The notes under the pieces: model-generated
Seen by the model: only the letters and a program-made list of their open reading frames with translations
What the model was told of the DNA's origin: nothing
The model's database searches: none
Shown: piece after piece, positions 10,645 through 22,619 of the stretch
Layout: every line of letters starts with the position of its first letter
How positions within the stretch are numbered: the stretch's first letter is position 1
Made by a program: the position numbers and the translations under genes
Assembly (NCBI RefSeq): GCF_945859685.1
Contig: NC_079147.1
Coordinates: 69,842,946-69,906,945, forward strand
DNA: 64,000 bases
Direction: 5' to 3'
Origin: Eupeodes corollae
Taxonomy: Eukaryota; Arthropoda; Insecta; Diptera; Syrphidae

Positions 10645-11560
10645 TTGGCAGTACATTTTGTTGGCGGCAGGGAACTTCGAGAGAAGTTACTTGTGACTCC
10701 GGGGGAAAATTATTTGGCGATCTCTTGCGATTGCATTTGTTTGACTTTGTACCTTCTCCTCTTTTGCCTTGGTGCTAGAAACCCGAAGTGCTACCTTGGT
10801 TACAACGATGTAGTGGTCCAAATCGATGTCAGCTCCTCGGAAAGTTCTGACATCCATGATGCTGGAAGCGTGTCTCGCATCGGTCGCAATATCGTCAATC
10901 TGGTTGACGGTAGATTAGTCTCGAGAACTCCAAATTCCTTTGTGGATGTTGGGGTGTGGAAAACGCGTACTGGCTACTATGACGATTCGCCTCGCAGCAA
11001 AATCTGGGAATCCGTTGTCGGAAGTGTTGTCGTGCAGGCTGGTCTTCGTGATTATTCCACCTAAGATGTCTTCCCTTCCTAGCTCAATTGTTTAATCTAA
11101 GAGCTCGAAGAACATATCTTTGGTGTTGTCATCTTTCTCTTCTGTGGTGGCGTGCCCAGATATCAGGCTAATTTTGCCGAATTAAGTATTGATGCGTATG
11201 GTCATGAGGTGCTCATTGAGGCACCTATAGCTCAAGACTTCTTGCCTAAGTCTGGCTCCAATGACAAAGCCGCATCAATATAAGGGCTGTTGGTTTTCGT
11301 GGTATAGCAGTCACCATAATAAAAATCGCAGTTTTTCATCCTCTTTTTGCCCGGCCCATCCCATCGTATTTCCTGGATGGCGGCTTTATAGCAGTCTAGG
11401 GCCTCCACTTATTCTTCGGCCGCAGGTTTTCTGTTAAGGGACTTAACATTCTATGCGCATATCCGAAGTTCGTTGTCCTTATTTCGTTTGCGTAGGTTGT
11501 CAACAGTAAATCCGTCTGTATAGGAGGCTTGTTGGTGCTTCGCAACTACGATGTTTTTAC
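10645..11560 (-). pseudogene. APE-type endonuclease domain of LINE B1 (broken)
   Basis: The minus strand holds an EEP-family endonuclease: the N-terminal CAxNVKSLN, the metal-binding Glu region IQEIRWDG, a middle part (SLISGHATTEEKDDNTKDMFFELL), STRFPHPNIHKGIW, NQIDDIATDARHASSIMDV and LDHYIVVTKV. The normal (S)DH catalytic pair here is LDH. It nicks target DNA to prime reverse transcription. The segment corresponding to the GDLNAKLGRED motif of copy B7 is missing through an internal deletion. The long plus-strand open frame at 10645-11064 is only the antisense of this domain. Confidence 0.75.
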
Positions 11561-11640
11561 GAGGCCAGGAAGTCACCAGAACAGCTGTCGAGATTCAGGA
11601 GAATAAAATTGATGCGATTTCGTTCGAACCTTTAAACCGT

Positions 11641-14423
11641 TGATCTTCAGACCAATAATAATTTTAACGGTGTCGGATGTTTGTTTGTTTTTTTTTTAGG
11701 TCCCTTCAAATTGTTAAATTATACTGATAGAGCTGCCTTGAATAATAAGCAGCTTGATCAGGAACTTTTGGTAAAGCTAGATTTTTGTTGACAGTCAAAA
11801 AATAACTTAAAGATTTCTTCAGAAGGTTCTTGAAGCAATTCCTGAAAAGCCTTAGCTTTCTATTTATAACACTTAATAAAAGACTTTAATATAACACACA
11901 GCAGGTGTGTCAAAGCTGAGGTTCAAATGTCGTCGAAAAATTTCACAGAAAAAGTGATATTTACCCTAAGACTGGTGTCATCTGCATTGTTGTACTGCCT
12001 CCAAAGCAGTTTAACACTCCAGTCGCTTGGAAAATATTGCCGAACTCTGTGTTCCCTGGTGTAATGGGACTACACACAATGCAAAGTCTTAATACAATTT
12101 TTTACATCCCCTTTTTTGTTTATATTTTCTGATTCTGGGAATGATTATCCATCTTAAATCGATCTTATTAGAGTAATCACTATCAAATGAATGCAATTTT
12201 GTTTGAGCACAGCGGTAAACAGATGATAGAGAAAAAGTATTTTAAAAATAGTACCTGCTACGATGGATATAAAACGTTTTGCTGCAAACGTCAATGTGGA
12301 TATGGATAGTTTTGAAACCAAACTTGATCTCCGACTTGAATTTTCAAAGGCATTTAACCAGTTAAGGTAAAAAATTTAAGTTTTAATGTGTTCAATGTTG
12401 CCTAGCCTTCAAGCCTACATTTGAAACTCGATTTTTAAAAAGTCGATATAACGAGTTTTGCTTCTCCACTCTTTCTTTCATCTTCCTCATTTGTCATCAC
12501 AGTTCAATTTATGCGGCCAGTTTGAACCTATAACAAATAAGCTAAGCTTAGCTAACAACGTGACTTCCATATCAGCCCTTCCTCCCTTAGAAACAATTTT
12601 TACAACTGAAAAATAAAAACAAATTAAAAAATTGATTTAAGTCAAGCTTTAAGTCCTTTTTGTTCATAGCTTGCAATAAACGTGAAAAAATTAATAAAAC
12701 TTATTTTACTATTTAACTTTGTTGGAAACATTGACTCAACTTTTGAGAAAAAATCTAATGGACAACTTTTTTCCAAAAAGAAAGGAAAACTACAAAAACA
12801 ACTAAGAATTAATTGTTAAAAAATGGTTTTCTACAAAATTGGAGAAGAAAGTCATTTACTTTAAAATTGTGGGTCTTACACAGGGTGTTACTATTAGTAT
12901 TTTGTAAAACTTTCAGAAATTTCCACAGACCGGCATAAATGAGAAGTTACAGCTGTGGGTCATATCCCAGTTTTCTTTTTGAAATTTAAGGTTTAATAAC
13001 TTCGGTCATTTAAAATGTCCGAAATTAAGAAAGAACATTCTAGGCAAAGAAAAACTAACAATTTTAAAATAACCAAAATGTTAATATTAATACTCGCAGT
13101 GTGTAAATAAAACGTCCATAAATGCATTTATTTAAAATGAATATGACATTTTTAATATTTAATATTTAACTGAGTAGTTGTTTATTTGGTTTTCAAACCA
13201 AGAACAAAAATATAAAACCAAAGAAAAAATAACTTTTAACATCGGGTTCATGAGAAAGTTTTGACATATAAAAAGTTGTTTTTATTAAAAATAACAAAAA
13301 CCCTCAACAAATAACTTGAGTAAAAACCATTGCTTCTTGACATCAAAAAATTTAAAATGATTCCGCTGAAATTACCTTTACCAGCCTCGCCTCAGTCTTA
13401 TAACATGTACCGCATTACCTGAATGTGCGAGCACCTCTATTCCATACAAACCCCCCAATCCCATTTAAAAATCTTCCACCAACACATATTCTTTATGTAA
13501 TATGTAGATGCTATAACTTATGACGGAGAAGGAGCTGACTGTATACTTTATGATGTTTACTCGTTAAAATATCCTTATTTTCCCGTTTTTTCAGTTTTTC
13601 CTCGATCTTTTTTTTTAATTTTTCAAGTCAAGTCAGTAAAATATTATTCAAAACTCCATCAGCTCAGCAGGTGTACAACATCATGGTGAGGAAGGAAAGG
13701 ATATGAAAAATGGAGTCAGTTTCCTCTTTTGACGAAGTGCAAGAGCAAACAAAGGGGGGACGACGACGGAAGACATCCAGGACGACACGTAAAATTGTTC
13801 AATATGCAGTTGTATGGCTTTTGGGGTTTTACCGAAGAGTAGCGCATGGGTTGTGTGTGTTTGGTTATGGGGTTGTTTCCGGTGCAGATGCCTTATGGAT
13901 AAAGTGAATTGATTGAACCAGCACCATAACTTTAAGTCATCAATTTCAATTTGGAAACTTTTGAACTCGTTAGGATTATACGATACACTGGCAGATATAC
14001 ACATACATACATACCTTTAACCTGAGTCTCAGTAACAAAGTAAGTAAAGGGAACTGATGGATTAAACTTTTTTATAATTTAATTTTTAACTATAAGAAAA
14101 AGTTAAGAACTTATGATTTTTATTTTTTTATAATTTTATTATAATACACTTTGGTCTTTGAGGTTTTATATTCAATAAATATTGTTAAAGAGTGATGATC
14201 TGTAAAATAACAGTCATTAATTTCCTGATTTCTAGTTTGTAGAGCTGGCATTTGGCAGCTGTCAGACTCAACTGTTATTTGAAGTGCCATAATATCAGTT
14301 GAATTTTTGCCATTTACAATATTGGATATCCATACAAATCACCAACTATTCGAAGTAAATACTAAATATTATTGATTAGTAAATATTTGAAAATGTATTG
14401 AAGCAAATATAACATTTGTATAT
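11641..14423. other. No gene or element recognised
   Basis: Two overlapping open frames near 13681-14004 (107 codons minus, 65 codons plus) have no recognisable domain and sit in a purine-rich, low-complexity stretch, so I do not call them. The rest is AT-rich with stops in all frames. Confidence 0.5.
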
Positions 14424-14668
14424 AGTACCCGTAGCGTGATGGTTTGTGCGTTGGACTGTCATGCAAGGAGTTTTGGGTTCAATCCCTGCCTGTGCCACCT
14501 AACTTTTTTTTACGGGTACAGCCTCTTGCGAGGAATTGACAAATTCTCCTCGAGTAATTCTTGTCATGAAAAGTGCTTTCTCAAATTAGCTGTCCGGATT
14601 CGGCATATAAACTGTAGGTCCCCTATATCTCTGACAGCATACCTCGCACACAGGAATGGTTGAGAGTT
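14424..14668 (+). mobile_element. tRNA-derived SINE, copy 2 (3'-truncated)
   Basis: It begins AGTACCCGTAGCGTGATGG like copy 3, has A-box-like and B-box (GGTTCAATCCC, 14476-14486) promoter elements, and the shared body with CCTCTTGCGAGGAATTGACA and CATGAAAAGTGCTTTCTC. It keeps the segment CTGTAGGTCCCC...GGTTGAGAGTTG that copy 3 has lost, then passes directly into a family A LINE at 14669. The 3' LINE-like tail is absent. Confidence 0.85.
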
Positions 14669-15325
14669 GGGAAAATGCGTGCTTTCGGTTTTCACGAATC
14701 TCTGGTTCAATGGATTAGTAACTACTTTAAGGATCTTTCGATACAAGTAGTATTGTATGGGTTCAAAAGTGAACTGGTGTGCCCTAGGGCTCTGTTCTAT
14801 CTCCAACACTCTTTCTCATTTTATTAATGAACATCTTGGACAGTGTTGAACGTACATTCATTTACTTCTCTTGAACATCGTCATAAGGTTTCTTGTTTCA
14901 CCCTTTTTTACCGTTTTTTTTTAACGGTTTATGCTCTAGTATGAAATAGCCAGTTGCATTCCTCCTCTTAAACAGTTCAAACGTAATACTCGCGCTTCTA
15001 GGAATGCTCATCAGTATACCCTCCAGCCCAACTTCGGTCGTACTGTCAAGTACAGAGATTCGTTCTTTAGCCGTACTACGCGAATGTGGAATGCCTTACT
15101 ACACTCTGTTTTTCCCAGCCATTGCAATATGCTGCAGCTCACAACCAATGTGCACCGATACCTCCTTTCAACCTCTCTCTCCTCTTCCTAGTGCTAACTC
15201 TGTGTCCTTTCATAGTAAGGGTAGTTATTCCCTTCAGTTTGTGTGCTTATTATATAAAAACTTTCCCAGTTATTTAATTTTAAACCCAAAGGCTTTGCAT
15301 TTTTGTGAGGAGCTACACAAATAAA
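14669..15325 (+). mobile_element. CR1/Jockey-like LINE copy A1 (RT fragment and C-terminus)
   Basis: It opens inside the RT fingers/palm (MRAFGFHESLVQWISNYFKD), followed by a broken form of AGVPQGSVLSPTLF (ctggtgtgccctagggctct). A deletion removes the YADD region. The text then resumes in the C-terminal domain: IPPLKQF, RNAHQYTLQPNFGRTVKYRD and SFFSRTTRMWNAL. The same C-terminal block occurs at 38380, 41450 and 53520, which defines family A. Frameshifts are frequent. It sits head-to-tail between SINE copy 2 and LINE B2. Confidence 0.8.
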
Positions 15326-15364
15326 TTCTGGGCACCGGATTTTTACATTGAAAAAAAGAAAGAA

Positions 15365-16976
15365 TCAAGGAGATAGAGGGATTTCATAACAGTAATGAGG
15401 CTAGCAAATTTTACTAAATGGGTAAAATAACCACCCAAGGATAACAGCCACGAACCGAAGCCTGTAAGAACGATCAAGCGAACATTGTAGTAGAATAGCA
15501 ATTTATTTTGAGAATATGAAAAGACTACTTCTTCAAATTATATAACGGCGATTACGAATCGAATTTCGCTGTAAGGGAGATAGAACCACTCAACCTAGGC
15601 GACGCAGAACAACAATTGCGCCTACCCGACCTCGACGAAGTGAAGATAGCTATATCAAACCTAAGCCAACAAAGCTGCTGTCGAGTTGATTGCATCGCTG
15701 CTGAATTATTCAAACAGCAGGGGATGACTTTGTAGGGAGCATGCACCAAATTTTCTCCAAAATACTGTCGGAAGAAAGCATGCCCGGTAGGTGGAATCTC
15801 AGCATAGATTGCCAATTCTGTTACTACAATTCCAGAGGCATCAGTTGCCTGAACATTGCATATAAGATCCTCTTTGCAGTATTATCTAAACGTCTGAAAC
15901 GCTCATTAACAACCTTATAGGTAAGCGTAGCTCCAGACCGGGAAAGTCAACCATTGAACAAATATTCACATTACGGCAGATCTTGGAAAAAAAACCAGGA
16001 ACTTCATTACCGATACCCACCATCTCTTTATCGATTTAAAAGCCGCGTATGACAGAATCTATAGTGAAGAGTCTAGTTTTGGCATCCCTATAAATTTTGG
16101 TCCGTTTGTTCAGAATGACTATGGAGAATGCCCGCTTCTACATCAAGAAAGGAGTTTTGATGTAAGAAAAGGTTTAGACAATGTGATGCACTGCAATGCG
16201 TCTTCTTTAACACCGTTCTGAAAATAATTGTGCAAAACTCAACCGTCCATATTACGCTGATGATATTAACATCATTAAAAGAGTTATTTCAGCATTGCGA
16301 CGGAAGCGGAGAAGATGGGAAGACCAAGAATATGCTGTCATTAAAAAACACATTGAACCACGACGTCTTGGACGTCACCATGGACAGCTATAACTTTCAG
16401 CTAGCTGAAAACTTTATCTACCTAGGCACCGCTATAAGCTTTGATAACGAAAAAAGAGCTGAAGTCGCTGCTTCTGTGGACTTAGAAAGCAATTGGGTAG
16501 TAAAGTCTTCTCTCGAGCATTTTAAATTACCATCTATAAGACCTCATCATCCGTGTTCTCATTTATGGCACTGAGGCCTGGACCCTGCCAAAGAAAGATG
16601 AGAGTGTCTTAGGATGCTTCGAGAAAAATTCTTTGGGTGATTTTTGTTATGTTCCGTAGAAGGAGAGTGGAGAAGAAGATACAACGACGAACTGTACATA
16701 CAGCAACACTGACCTGGTTAAAATTATGAAATTCTAACTACTGGGTGGCTGGGTCATGTAGAGCGAATGGACATCAAGCCTGGAAGGTTTTCAAACCCGA
16801 AGACCGGTGCAGCTGAGAAAAACCTACTCAGTGTCGCTCGCAGGTGGGAGAGAACCTCAACCAACTTGGCTTGTGAAGCTGAAGACAGATAGCTAGGGAA
16901 CGAAAAGGATTAAGACGCATGTTGGTTGAGGCCCAGGTCCGCTTCTGACTGTAGCGACAATCTTATTAAGTAAGTA
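15365..16976 (+). mobile_element. RTE-like LINE copy B2 (RT half, 5'-truncated)
   Basis: It starts in the pre-RT linker (EIEPLNLGDAEQQLRLPDLDEVKIAISN) and continues with FRPGKST-like TGKVNH*TNIHI, motif A (HHLFIDLKAAYDRIYSEE), a decayed palm, thumb, IYGTEAWTLPKKDESVL and a degenerate GWVM*SEW region. It ends with GACTGTAGCGAC followed by TAAGTAAGTAA at 16966-16976. The YADD motif is lost through deletion. The (TAAG)n tail is shared with B7 and B8. Coding capacity is gone. Confidence 0.8.
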
Positions 16977-17363
16977 ATTTTAAGCTTAATGTTTATTATA
17001 AACAACTTTTTTAAGGTTTATTTAGGAATATGTGTTTTGTTTGAAAGCACGATTTTTATGTACCAAAATGCAAATTCCTTTGAAATGGAAACCTTAAATT
17101 TCTAACTCCTGTGACGCTATTAGGTACTTAACACGGTTTGTACTTAACCTAATATTTTTTGTTGAAACAGCATATCACATAAAATGAAGTGTAGAAGACA
17201 TTCTTTCAAAAGTTTATTTACACTTTAAATTATTTCATGAACGTAATCTCATTAAATATTTTTGAATTAGAAAATGTATTTAAAAATTGATTACTTGAAA
17301 ATTATTTAAAAAAAATTAAATAAAATTATTTTAAAATAATGTCACATACCTAATCTAAAGGTA
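16977..17363. other. AT-rich spacer before LTR retrotransposon
   Basis: A 3' LTR of the minus-strand retrotransposon to the right would be expected here. I compared it with the sequence right of the primer-binding site (21036 onward) and found no convincing match. No gene is seen. Confidence 0.5.
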
Positions 17364-18335
17364 TTATCTTTCTGAACTAGAATTCAAACCATGTGAATCA
17401 CTCCAATCAACCCAGGAACTAATACGTGATGCTTCAATTACACCGTCATAAGGAATTTGAGTTAACCGACAATTTTCAATATCTCTGATTACGAATCGAT
17501 CATTTGGGAGGTCTTTATGCACTTTGTATGGACGGTGGAATTTAGGAATACATTTTTTATTACTACCAGCTGTTGTATCAATGTTTCCAATCATTACAAA
17601 ATCTCCTTCTGAAAATGTTACGTGTGGATTATGCACATTTGGATAGTATTCAGACATCTTTTGTTGATGCAACTCTATACTATCACAAGCTTTCTTTCGT
17701 AATGCAGCTAAGGCATGTTCAGAAGTCAAAAAAAGTTTTCGTCTAAATATTCAGAGAGTGTGTCAACATCACTTCCACGTTGGTTTACACCATATAATAA
17801 TTGACAAGACAAGTGGAAACACTAGTAGTAGAATGAATAGAGTTATTAACAGCGTATTCAACTCTTATCAAAAGTTTTGACCAATCGGAATGTTGAATTG
17901 GTTCAGTAATTTTAGCTAACATAGACTTAAGGTGCGGTTGACACGTTCAACCTGACCATTAGCTTGAGGTGAGGCTATGACTATTTTAACATGTTCAATA
18001 TTGTTTAGAAGTTAATATGAACCAAATTCAAATGACGAAAAACAGGAACCACGATCACTAATAACTCGACGAGTTCGACTATAATATTCGAAATACTTAT
18101 CTGACGGGAGAGGTCCAAAATGATCAACATGAATTGTATCGAATAGTTTAAGCTTGTTTGGAGTTTTGTGGAGAGTGCGATTGGAAGAATGTGTTGACAC
18201 AAAAAACGTTATACATTGAACGCAATGATTTACATACTTTTCAATTTTTTCTTTCATTTTTGGAAACCAGTAGTGTAATTTAATTTGGTCTAGACATTTC
18301 GAAACACCTACATGACAGAGTTTTTCATGAGACAA
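17364..18335 (-). pseudogene. Gypsy-type integrase (deleted core, C-terminal domain present)
   Basis: The N-terminal zinc-binding HHCC module is readable (HEKLCHVGVSKCLDQIK, then YVNHCVQC). The core has the first Asp in IHVDHFGPL, then jumps from SDKYFEYYS to RVISDRGSCFSSFEF (second Asp), so the ~30-40 residues normally between them are missing. Next comes IASPQANGQVERVNRTL with the catalytic Glu. The C-terminal part (17364-17729) contains HVTFSEGDFVMIGN and KKCIPKFHRPYKVHKDL, resembling the GPY/F-type chromatin-contact module. Frames change at about 18010 and 17740. It would join element cDNA to host DNA; it is not functional here. Confidence 0.8.
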
Positions 18336-18656
18336 CCTTTAAATTTGTGGTTCCATTTCTTTACGGACATGTAACAATAAACTTCCATTATCCAACTTTC
18401 GGTAAACTAAGCCATCATCAAGAACAAATTTTGGAAATTCTTCTTTTTCTTACCGATTGCGTATTAGAACAATATCATCGTCTCTGTTTTGAGTTATTTG
18501 CAATTGCATGTCTATATCATGCGGATTGATTGCTGAAATAACTTATTTAATGTTTTGGAAGTTTGAACACAAGCTGAAGGATAGCGACTCAAAGCATCAA
18601 CATGACCCATTAAAAGGACACTTCTGTGTTGAATACTGTAATCATAGTTCTCAAGT

Positions 18657-19260
18657 TCAAGTGTTCAATGTCATCGTACGAGTAAGAAAGTTACAGTCCG
18701 TTATAATCTTAAATGGAATACCCTCTAAATAAACACGAAACTTTCGTAACGAATATATTATTGCTAGGATTTCCAATTCAAAACTATGAAATCGAGACTC
18801 AGAAGCAGTTGTACGTTGTGAAAAATATGCAACTGGATGAAATTTGTTATCATCTTGTTTTTGCATAAGTATTCCCACAAAACCATCAGCACTTGCATCA
18901 CAATGCAATTCTGTATCGCGTTTTGGGTTATACAATGCCAAAACCGGTGACGTTATTTACTTATCCCTTAAATTAGAAAATGCTGAAAATCTCTCTAGAC
19001 ACTAGACAGTCCTTAATAAGAGGTAATGGATAACTATATCTTGCCATGATTTTATTCAGAAGTCGATGTTCAACACACATTCGTTTCTCGACACTTTTTT
19101 TTTGAATCTAGAACAATTGAAAATACATAGGGAGAATTATTAGGTCGTATTTGTTTATCAAAAGGTGGCTAATCATATCCCTGGCAATACGCCGATCTTC
19201 ATAAGATAGTCTTCTAGGTGCTGAGCTTATTTGAATATCGGAAGTCAAATGAATTTTCAT
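18657..19260 (-). pseudogene. Gypsy-type RT/RNase H with palm deletion
   Basis: The RT start is readable at 19260-19020: EMKIHLTSDIQISSAPRRL, SYEDRRIARDMI, RMCVEHRLLNKIM. It then jumps to LERFSAFSNLRDK at about 18980, skipping the catalytic palm with its YxDD. RNase H follows intact in frame: LYNPKRDTELHCDASADGF (catalytic Asp), MQKQDDNKFHPVAYFSQRT, ESRFHSFELEILAIIYSL (Glu) and FKIITDCNFL (Asp). The loss of the palm alone makes the copy incapable of reverse transcription. Confidence 0.8.
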
Positions 19261-19860
19261 TTCATATTTCTCTTCATTAGAGATTGGAATATTTGCAAGG
19301 TTAAGGTAATTGTCTGAATATGTTTCCGATAGAATTGATTCAAATTAACATTTATATCTATACGTTCAGAAAATATTGTATCTAATTCAATTGCAAAAAT
19401 GACCGGAACAAAATGATCGATACCTAACGAAGTACTGCTCGATGCAACAAGATTCGAATTTTGACATTGATCACAAGTAGTTAAAAGATTTGAATTCTCA
19501 TTTTTAGTGGAATCATCCAAAATTTCAACATTTGTTTTGGGAATTTTATTAAAAGTTAAACCAATTATCATAAATTTTATATTAAAAATATTTAAAAAGT
19601 CCCGACCCAACAAAAATGGATATGGAATAATTGAATCAGGAACAACAAATTATGTTAGTTAACTTGTGAAAGGAAATTTCAATTTGAATTTTTCCAAGAG
19701 TACATAATTTTAAATTTACCAATCCTTTATAATCAGAATATTGAGTCCATTGGTTAACTAAATCATTTCGAATAGCAGGTTTTCTCATTAAACTAATCGG
19801 ACTACCAGAATCAAATAAAGAAACGAAAGTATTACATCTATGCATAGAACCATTAATCAA
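19257..19860 (-). pseudogene. Gypsy-type aspartic protease region
   Basis: The minus-strand reading MHRCNTFVSLFDSGSPISL contains the DSGS form of the retropepsin active-site D(T/S)G. After a stop it continues with PYPFLLGRDFLNIFNIKF, resembling the C-terminal LGxDFL motif of Ty3/gypsy proteases. It would mature the gag-pol polyprotein. A frame change near 19640 separates the two halves. Confidence 0.7.
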
Positions 19861-19940
19861 AAGGTAACACTTGAATCATTTATTTCGGAAATATGTTTGT
19901 CAGCTTCTATGTATATTTGTATTTTCGATATTCTTGAACG

Positions 19941-20968
19941 TTAAGTAAGTTTTTTTTGACAGTCTTTTAAAATATATTCTTTGGAACCACAAGGAAAACA
20001 TGAACCTTTTTCTCGTTTGGGATGAGAACATGAACTTGCAAAATGCACAACATTTGAGCAATTGTGACACAGCATCTTGGAATTATCAAAGCTCGGCTTC
20101 GAAACTGGTGCTTTTGTCTTAGTTGCGTTTGTTGTAGACGGGGTCCTAATTGATGCTTCAATTGATTCTCGTTGACTACGTAATTGGCTATAGCGATGTG
20201 ATAGTTGTTTGAGGTGTTGTATATTAGAATCCGGATACAACACAGCAATGTTCACAGAATTATCTTAAAATCCCTCTATTATAAATTGAATGAATTGCAA
20301 TTCATCAATATTCGCACTTGCTGCCAACTCTTGCATTTTGAGAATATATTCTATAGCAGAGAGTTTCGAATGACGGAAACTGGTTCTTCGTAATTTGTCA
20401 ATCACTTCTGAAACAGTATAGGATTGACCAAAATTTGACGAAAAATTGCTACGCAATTGAAGTAGAATTATCCACACGAAGAAACAATTCAGCAGCAGAA
20501 TCCGTTTTCATCAAACGGCGGATTGACTAAAGGCGGTTAACATATTCACCATTCACAAGCTCGTTCGAAATTTTCTAGAAATTTACGGGCATTATAAGCT
20601 TCATCACCAGCAAATGGAGTGATACAATGTTGGATATCTTCGAATTTCGCGTTAGCTAAAACATTCGGAGTGGAAGCCAGTTCTTATTGCAATTGTTTCA
20701 ACCAACGGCGTTTTTCCAAAATTCTAAACTATTCATCAATATCTGTTTCTTTTTCTCCTAAAGATGCAAACAGGATTGAACAATCAAATACATTTTCTTT
20801 ACTATTTCCGGAATTATCTGAATTTTCATTTTCGACGGAATTGTTATCCCTTTGGTTTAACTCCCTAAATTTTTCATTGTACAACTTCCGAAATTGCGTC
20901 AATGTAGCTGTTGTTGAAAAATTAACGTTTTGCTCCTTGAGCCAATCTTGGATTTCAGATTTGTTCAT
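19941..20968 (-). pseudogene. Gypsy-type gag with zinc knuckles
   Basis: The likely start is at 20968 (MNKSEIQDWLKEQNVNFSTT), about 50 nt downstream of the primer-binding site. Middle segments EDIQHCITPFAGDEAYNARK and HSKLSAIEYILKMQELA look like capsid. Near the end, CHNCSNVVHFASSC is a proper CX2CX4HX4C zinc knuckle and CFPCGSKEYILKDC a second one in which the His is replaced by Tyr. It packages element RNA. Frameshifts near 20720, 20480 and 20260 break it. Confidence 0.75.
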
Positions 20969-21020
20969 TATCAGAATTCTTTATAATATAGGTAAATATT
21001 AATCAACAATTTTTGGAAAT

Positions 21021-21033
21021 ATCCCACTTCTGA
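21021..21033 (-). promoter_or_regulatory. Putative tRNA-Leu primer-binding site
   Basis: The minus strand reads TCAGAAGTGGGAT, the complement of the 3' end of leucine tRNAs as I recall it. It lies just upstream of gag and just inside a possible LTR end (…CCGTTACA at 21036-21043). This is where minus-strand DNA synthesis would be primed. Confidence 0.55.
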
Positions 21034-21043
21034 GGTTGTAACG

Positions 21044-22619
21044 GCCTTTTCAGAATTAAAGATCAATCTTAAGAAATATTATTATGGTTGGAAACGTCTT
21101 TTCTTCATATAATCTAAGAATTTTATTTACAAATGTCTACACCTTTCAAGAAAATTTAAAGTTATGATAATGATGGTAATCTTTTTTGAATTTTTTATGA
21201 AACATTTTATTGCATTTTTGTTATCGATAAAAACGTGTTTATGTGCAAACTATATAACTTTATGAAAATACAAACCGATTTATTTTTAATATATTCCATA
21301 TTGCATTCCTTTTCTATATTTGCTGAGAGTTTCAATCGTTATCATACCTTCTACACAATATAAAGTTCTTGTCAATAGCATTCCATGAATATTGAAAAAG
21401 CATCTTCTCAATAAAATGTTCCTAAAGCTACATGTGCTATGGGTATTCCAAACAAACCTGTTTACGAGATTAGGTATTTTGAAAATAGAATAAAATTCTG
21501 TTGGCAAAATATATGAAGGCAAGGTAGTTTATATGGTATACCTTCTATCAATCTGCACTTACCGTAAAAACCAGATGCTTCTGATGGATTCAATTTATAT
21601 AAACCTTCTGGCAGCTCTTATTGCATTCCATATTACCTATCTAAGGAATGAAATATGCTTATGCACTCTCGAGTATTAAAATTGACATGGACTTACACAC
21701 AATACGAGTATATCTATGTTAAAGTATAGAAAAGCTTTAGGAAACAATCTTCTAGTGCGGAAAACTTCTGATGGTGGTCATTATTTGGTTTCATAGAGTC
21801 ATATGAACATCATGAACAACAACACCAACAATAATGAAAATAACGCCCTAAGCACCCTAAGATACTTATTTATCTACAAAATACCAAAGGAAACGTATGA
21901 ATTAGGCAGCTGTGGTCTTATAAGTGTCTTTTGTGGCAGAGATAGGTATATAATTTACTTTTACTTTGCACTAAGTCCAACAGCAATGTCAGTTACATTC
22001 AGTCTTTCAGTCTTTGACATAAAACACTTCAATCACATAATTGACAAAAGCATTCACAACATACATGCAAAGGTACATATCGCCTTTTATTTATGGGAAC
22101 GTAAGAATGTTAGACGATAATTAAACGGTTAAGGATGATTCTTAGAGCAATAAAGATTTCATCTAAGTTAGAAGATTGTCTCATTTAAGATGGATTTACT
22201 TTTTCTTTTTTCTTACAATATTTTTTCGTCTTAAGAGATAATTTCAAGACTGAACGCACATGAAAACCAATTAAGGAAAACTGGGAAGTGAGTATTATTG
22301 GATGGCTATATGGCTTAGAGGTATTCATTTGTGAATTGGAGACTTTCAGTTGAAACTTTCCGAAGGCTTCTTATTAGATCTTTTGCAATGTCAGTTGAAA
22401 TGCTCATTGCTCAAGTCTTTAAATAGGTTTTTCAAGTTGCAAAATAAATTAAACTGTCAGTTTAGGGAATACTTGAGTTCTTTCAGGTGGAGGTTTTGTC
22501 TGCCAATTTGTCAATAACTTATAAAGTCAATTTATCAAAGAGTATTCTTAACGTTAGAACCAATACTTCTTCAAGAATAAGAACTCAAATCGGTTTCCAC
22601 TAATGTCTTCACACCATCG
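21044..22619. other. Possible remains of 5' LTR, otherwise nothing recognised
   Basis: If the primer-binding site is right, an LTR should start at about 21036 reading rightward as TGTAACGGCC. I could not find its right boundary or a second copy. The open frames here (for example 21803-22120) show no known domain. Confidence 0.35.

Larger units (their letters stand above)
8852..11640 (-). mobile_element. RTE-like LINE B1, most complete copy (EN + RT)
   Basis: From about 11640 down, the minus strand carries the N-terminal endonuclease (NELRICAxNVKSLNRK, AIQEIRWDGPGKKRMKNCDF), the endonuclease C-terminus (TVNQID...ARHASSIMDVRTFRG...LDHYIVV), a basic linker (WFDEEC, KAALHKRTTAAHELYEQKRK), the RT (9391-10044), and a C-terminal stretch (DLTQLRARNWRHLARDRARWRN). 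It ends in GGACTGgAGCGCCACCctaagtaa. The order EN-linker-RT without gag or RNase H fits RTE-type elements. Several stops and frameshifts make it inactive. About 2.8 kb remain, close to what such an element would need. Seven other copies lie in the window. Its last 33 nt resemble the SINE 3' end. Confidence 0.85.
17364..21036 (-). mobile_element. Ty3/gypsy-type LTR retrotransposon, degraded, LTRs not found
   Basis: On the minus strand, in canonical order: primer-binding site (21021-21033), gag (20968-19941), protease, RT start, RNase H (18941-18657), and integrase (18335-17364). The order PR-RT-RH-IN is that of Ty3/gypsy elements. Many frameshifts break it, the RT palm is deleted, and the integrase core has a second internal deletion. 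No pair of LTRs could be recognised on either side. It is an inactive remnant, separated by an unassigned stretch from LINE B2 on its left. Confidence 0.85.

Noticed and set aside
10645..11064. 139-codon plus-strand open frame as a gene
   Set aside because: It lies exactly antisense to the endonuclease domain of LINE B1, whose minus-strand reading has recognisable motifs.
12420..12460. Inverted repeat AAACTCG...CGAGTTT
   Set aside because: Only a 7-bp stem, well within chance for this composition.
13681..14004. 107-codon minus frame overlapping a 65-codon plus frame
   Set aside because: No recognisable domain; the overlap of opposite frames in a purine-rich stretch is typical of chance.
16977..17363. 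3' LTR of the gypsy-type element
   Set aside because: No convincing match to the sequence beyond the primer-binding site at 21036 onward was found by eye.
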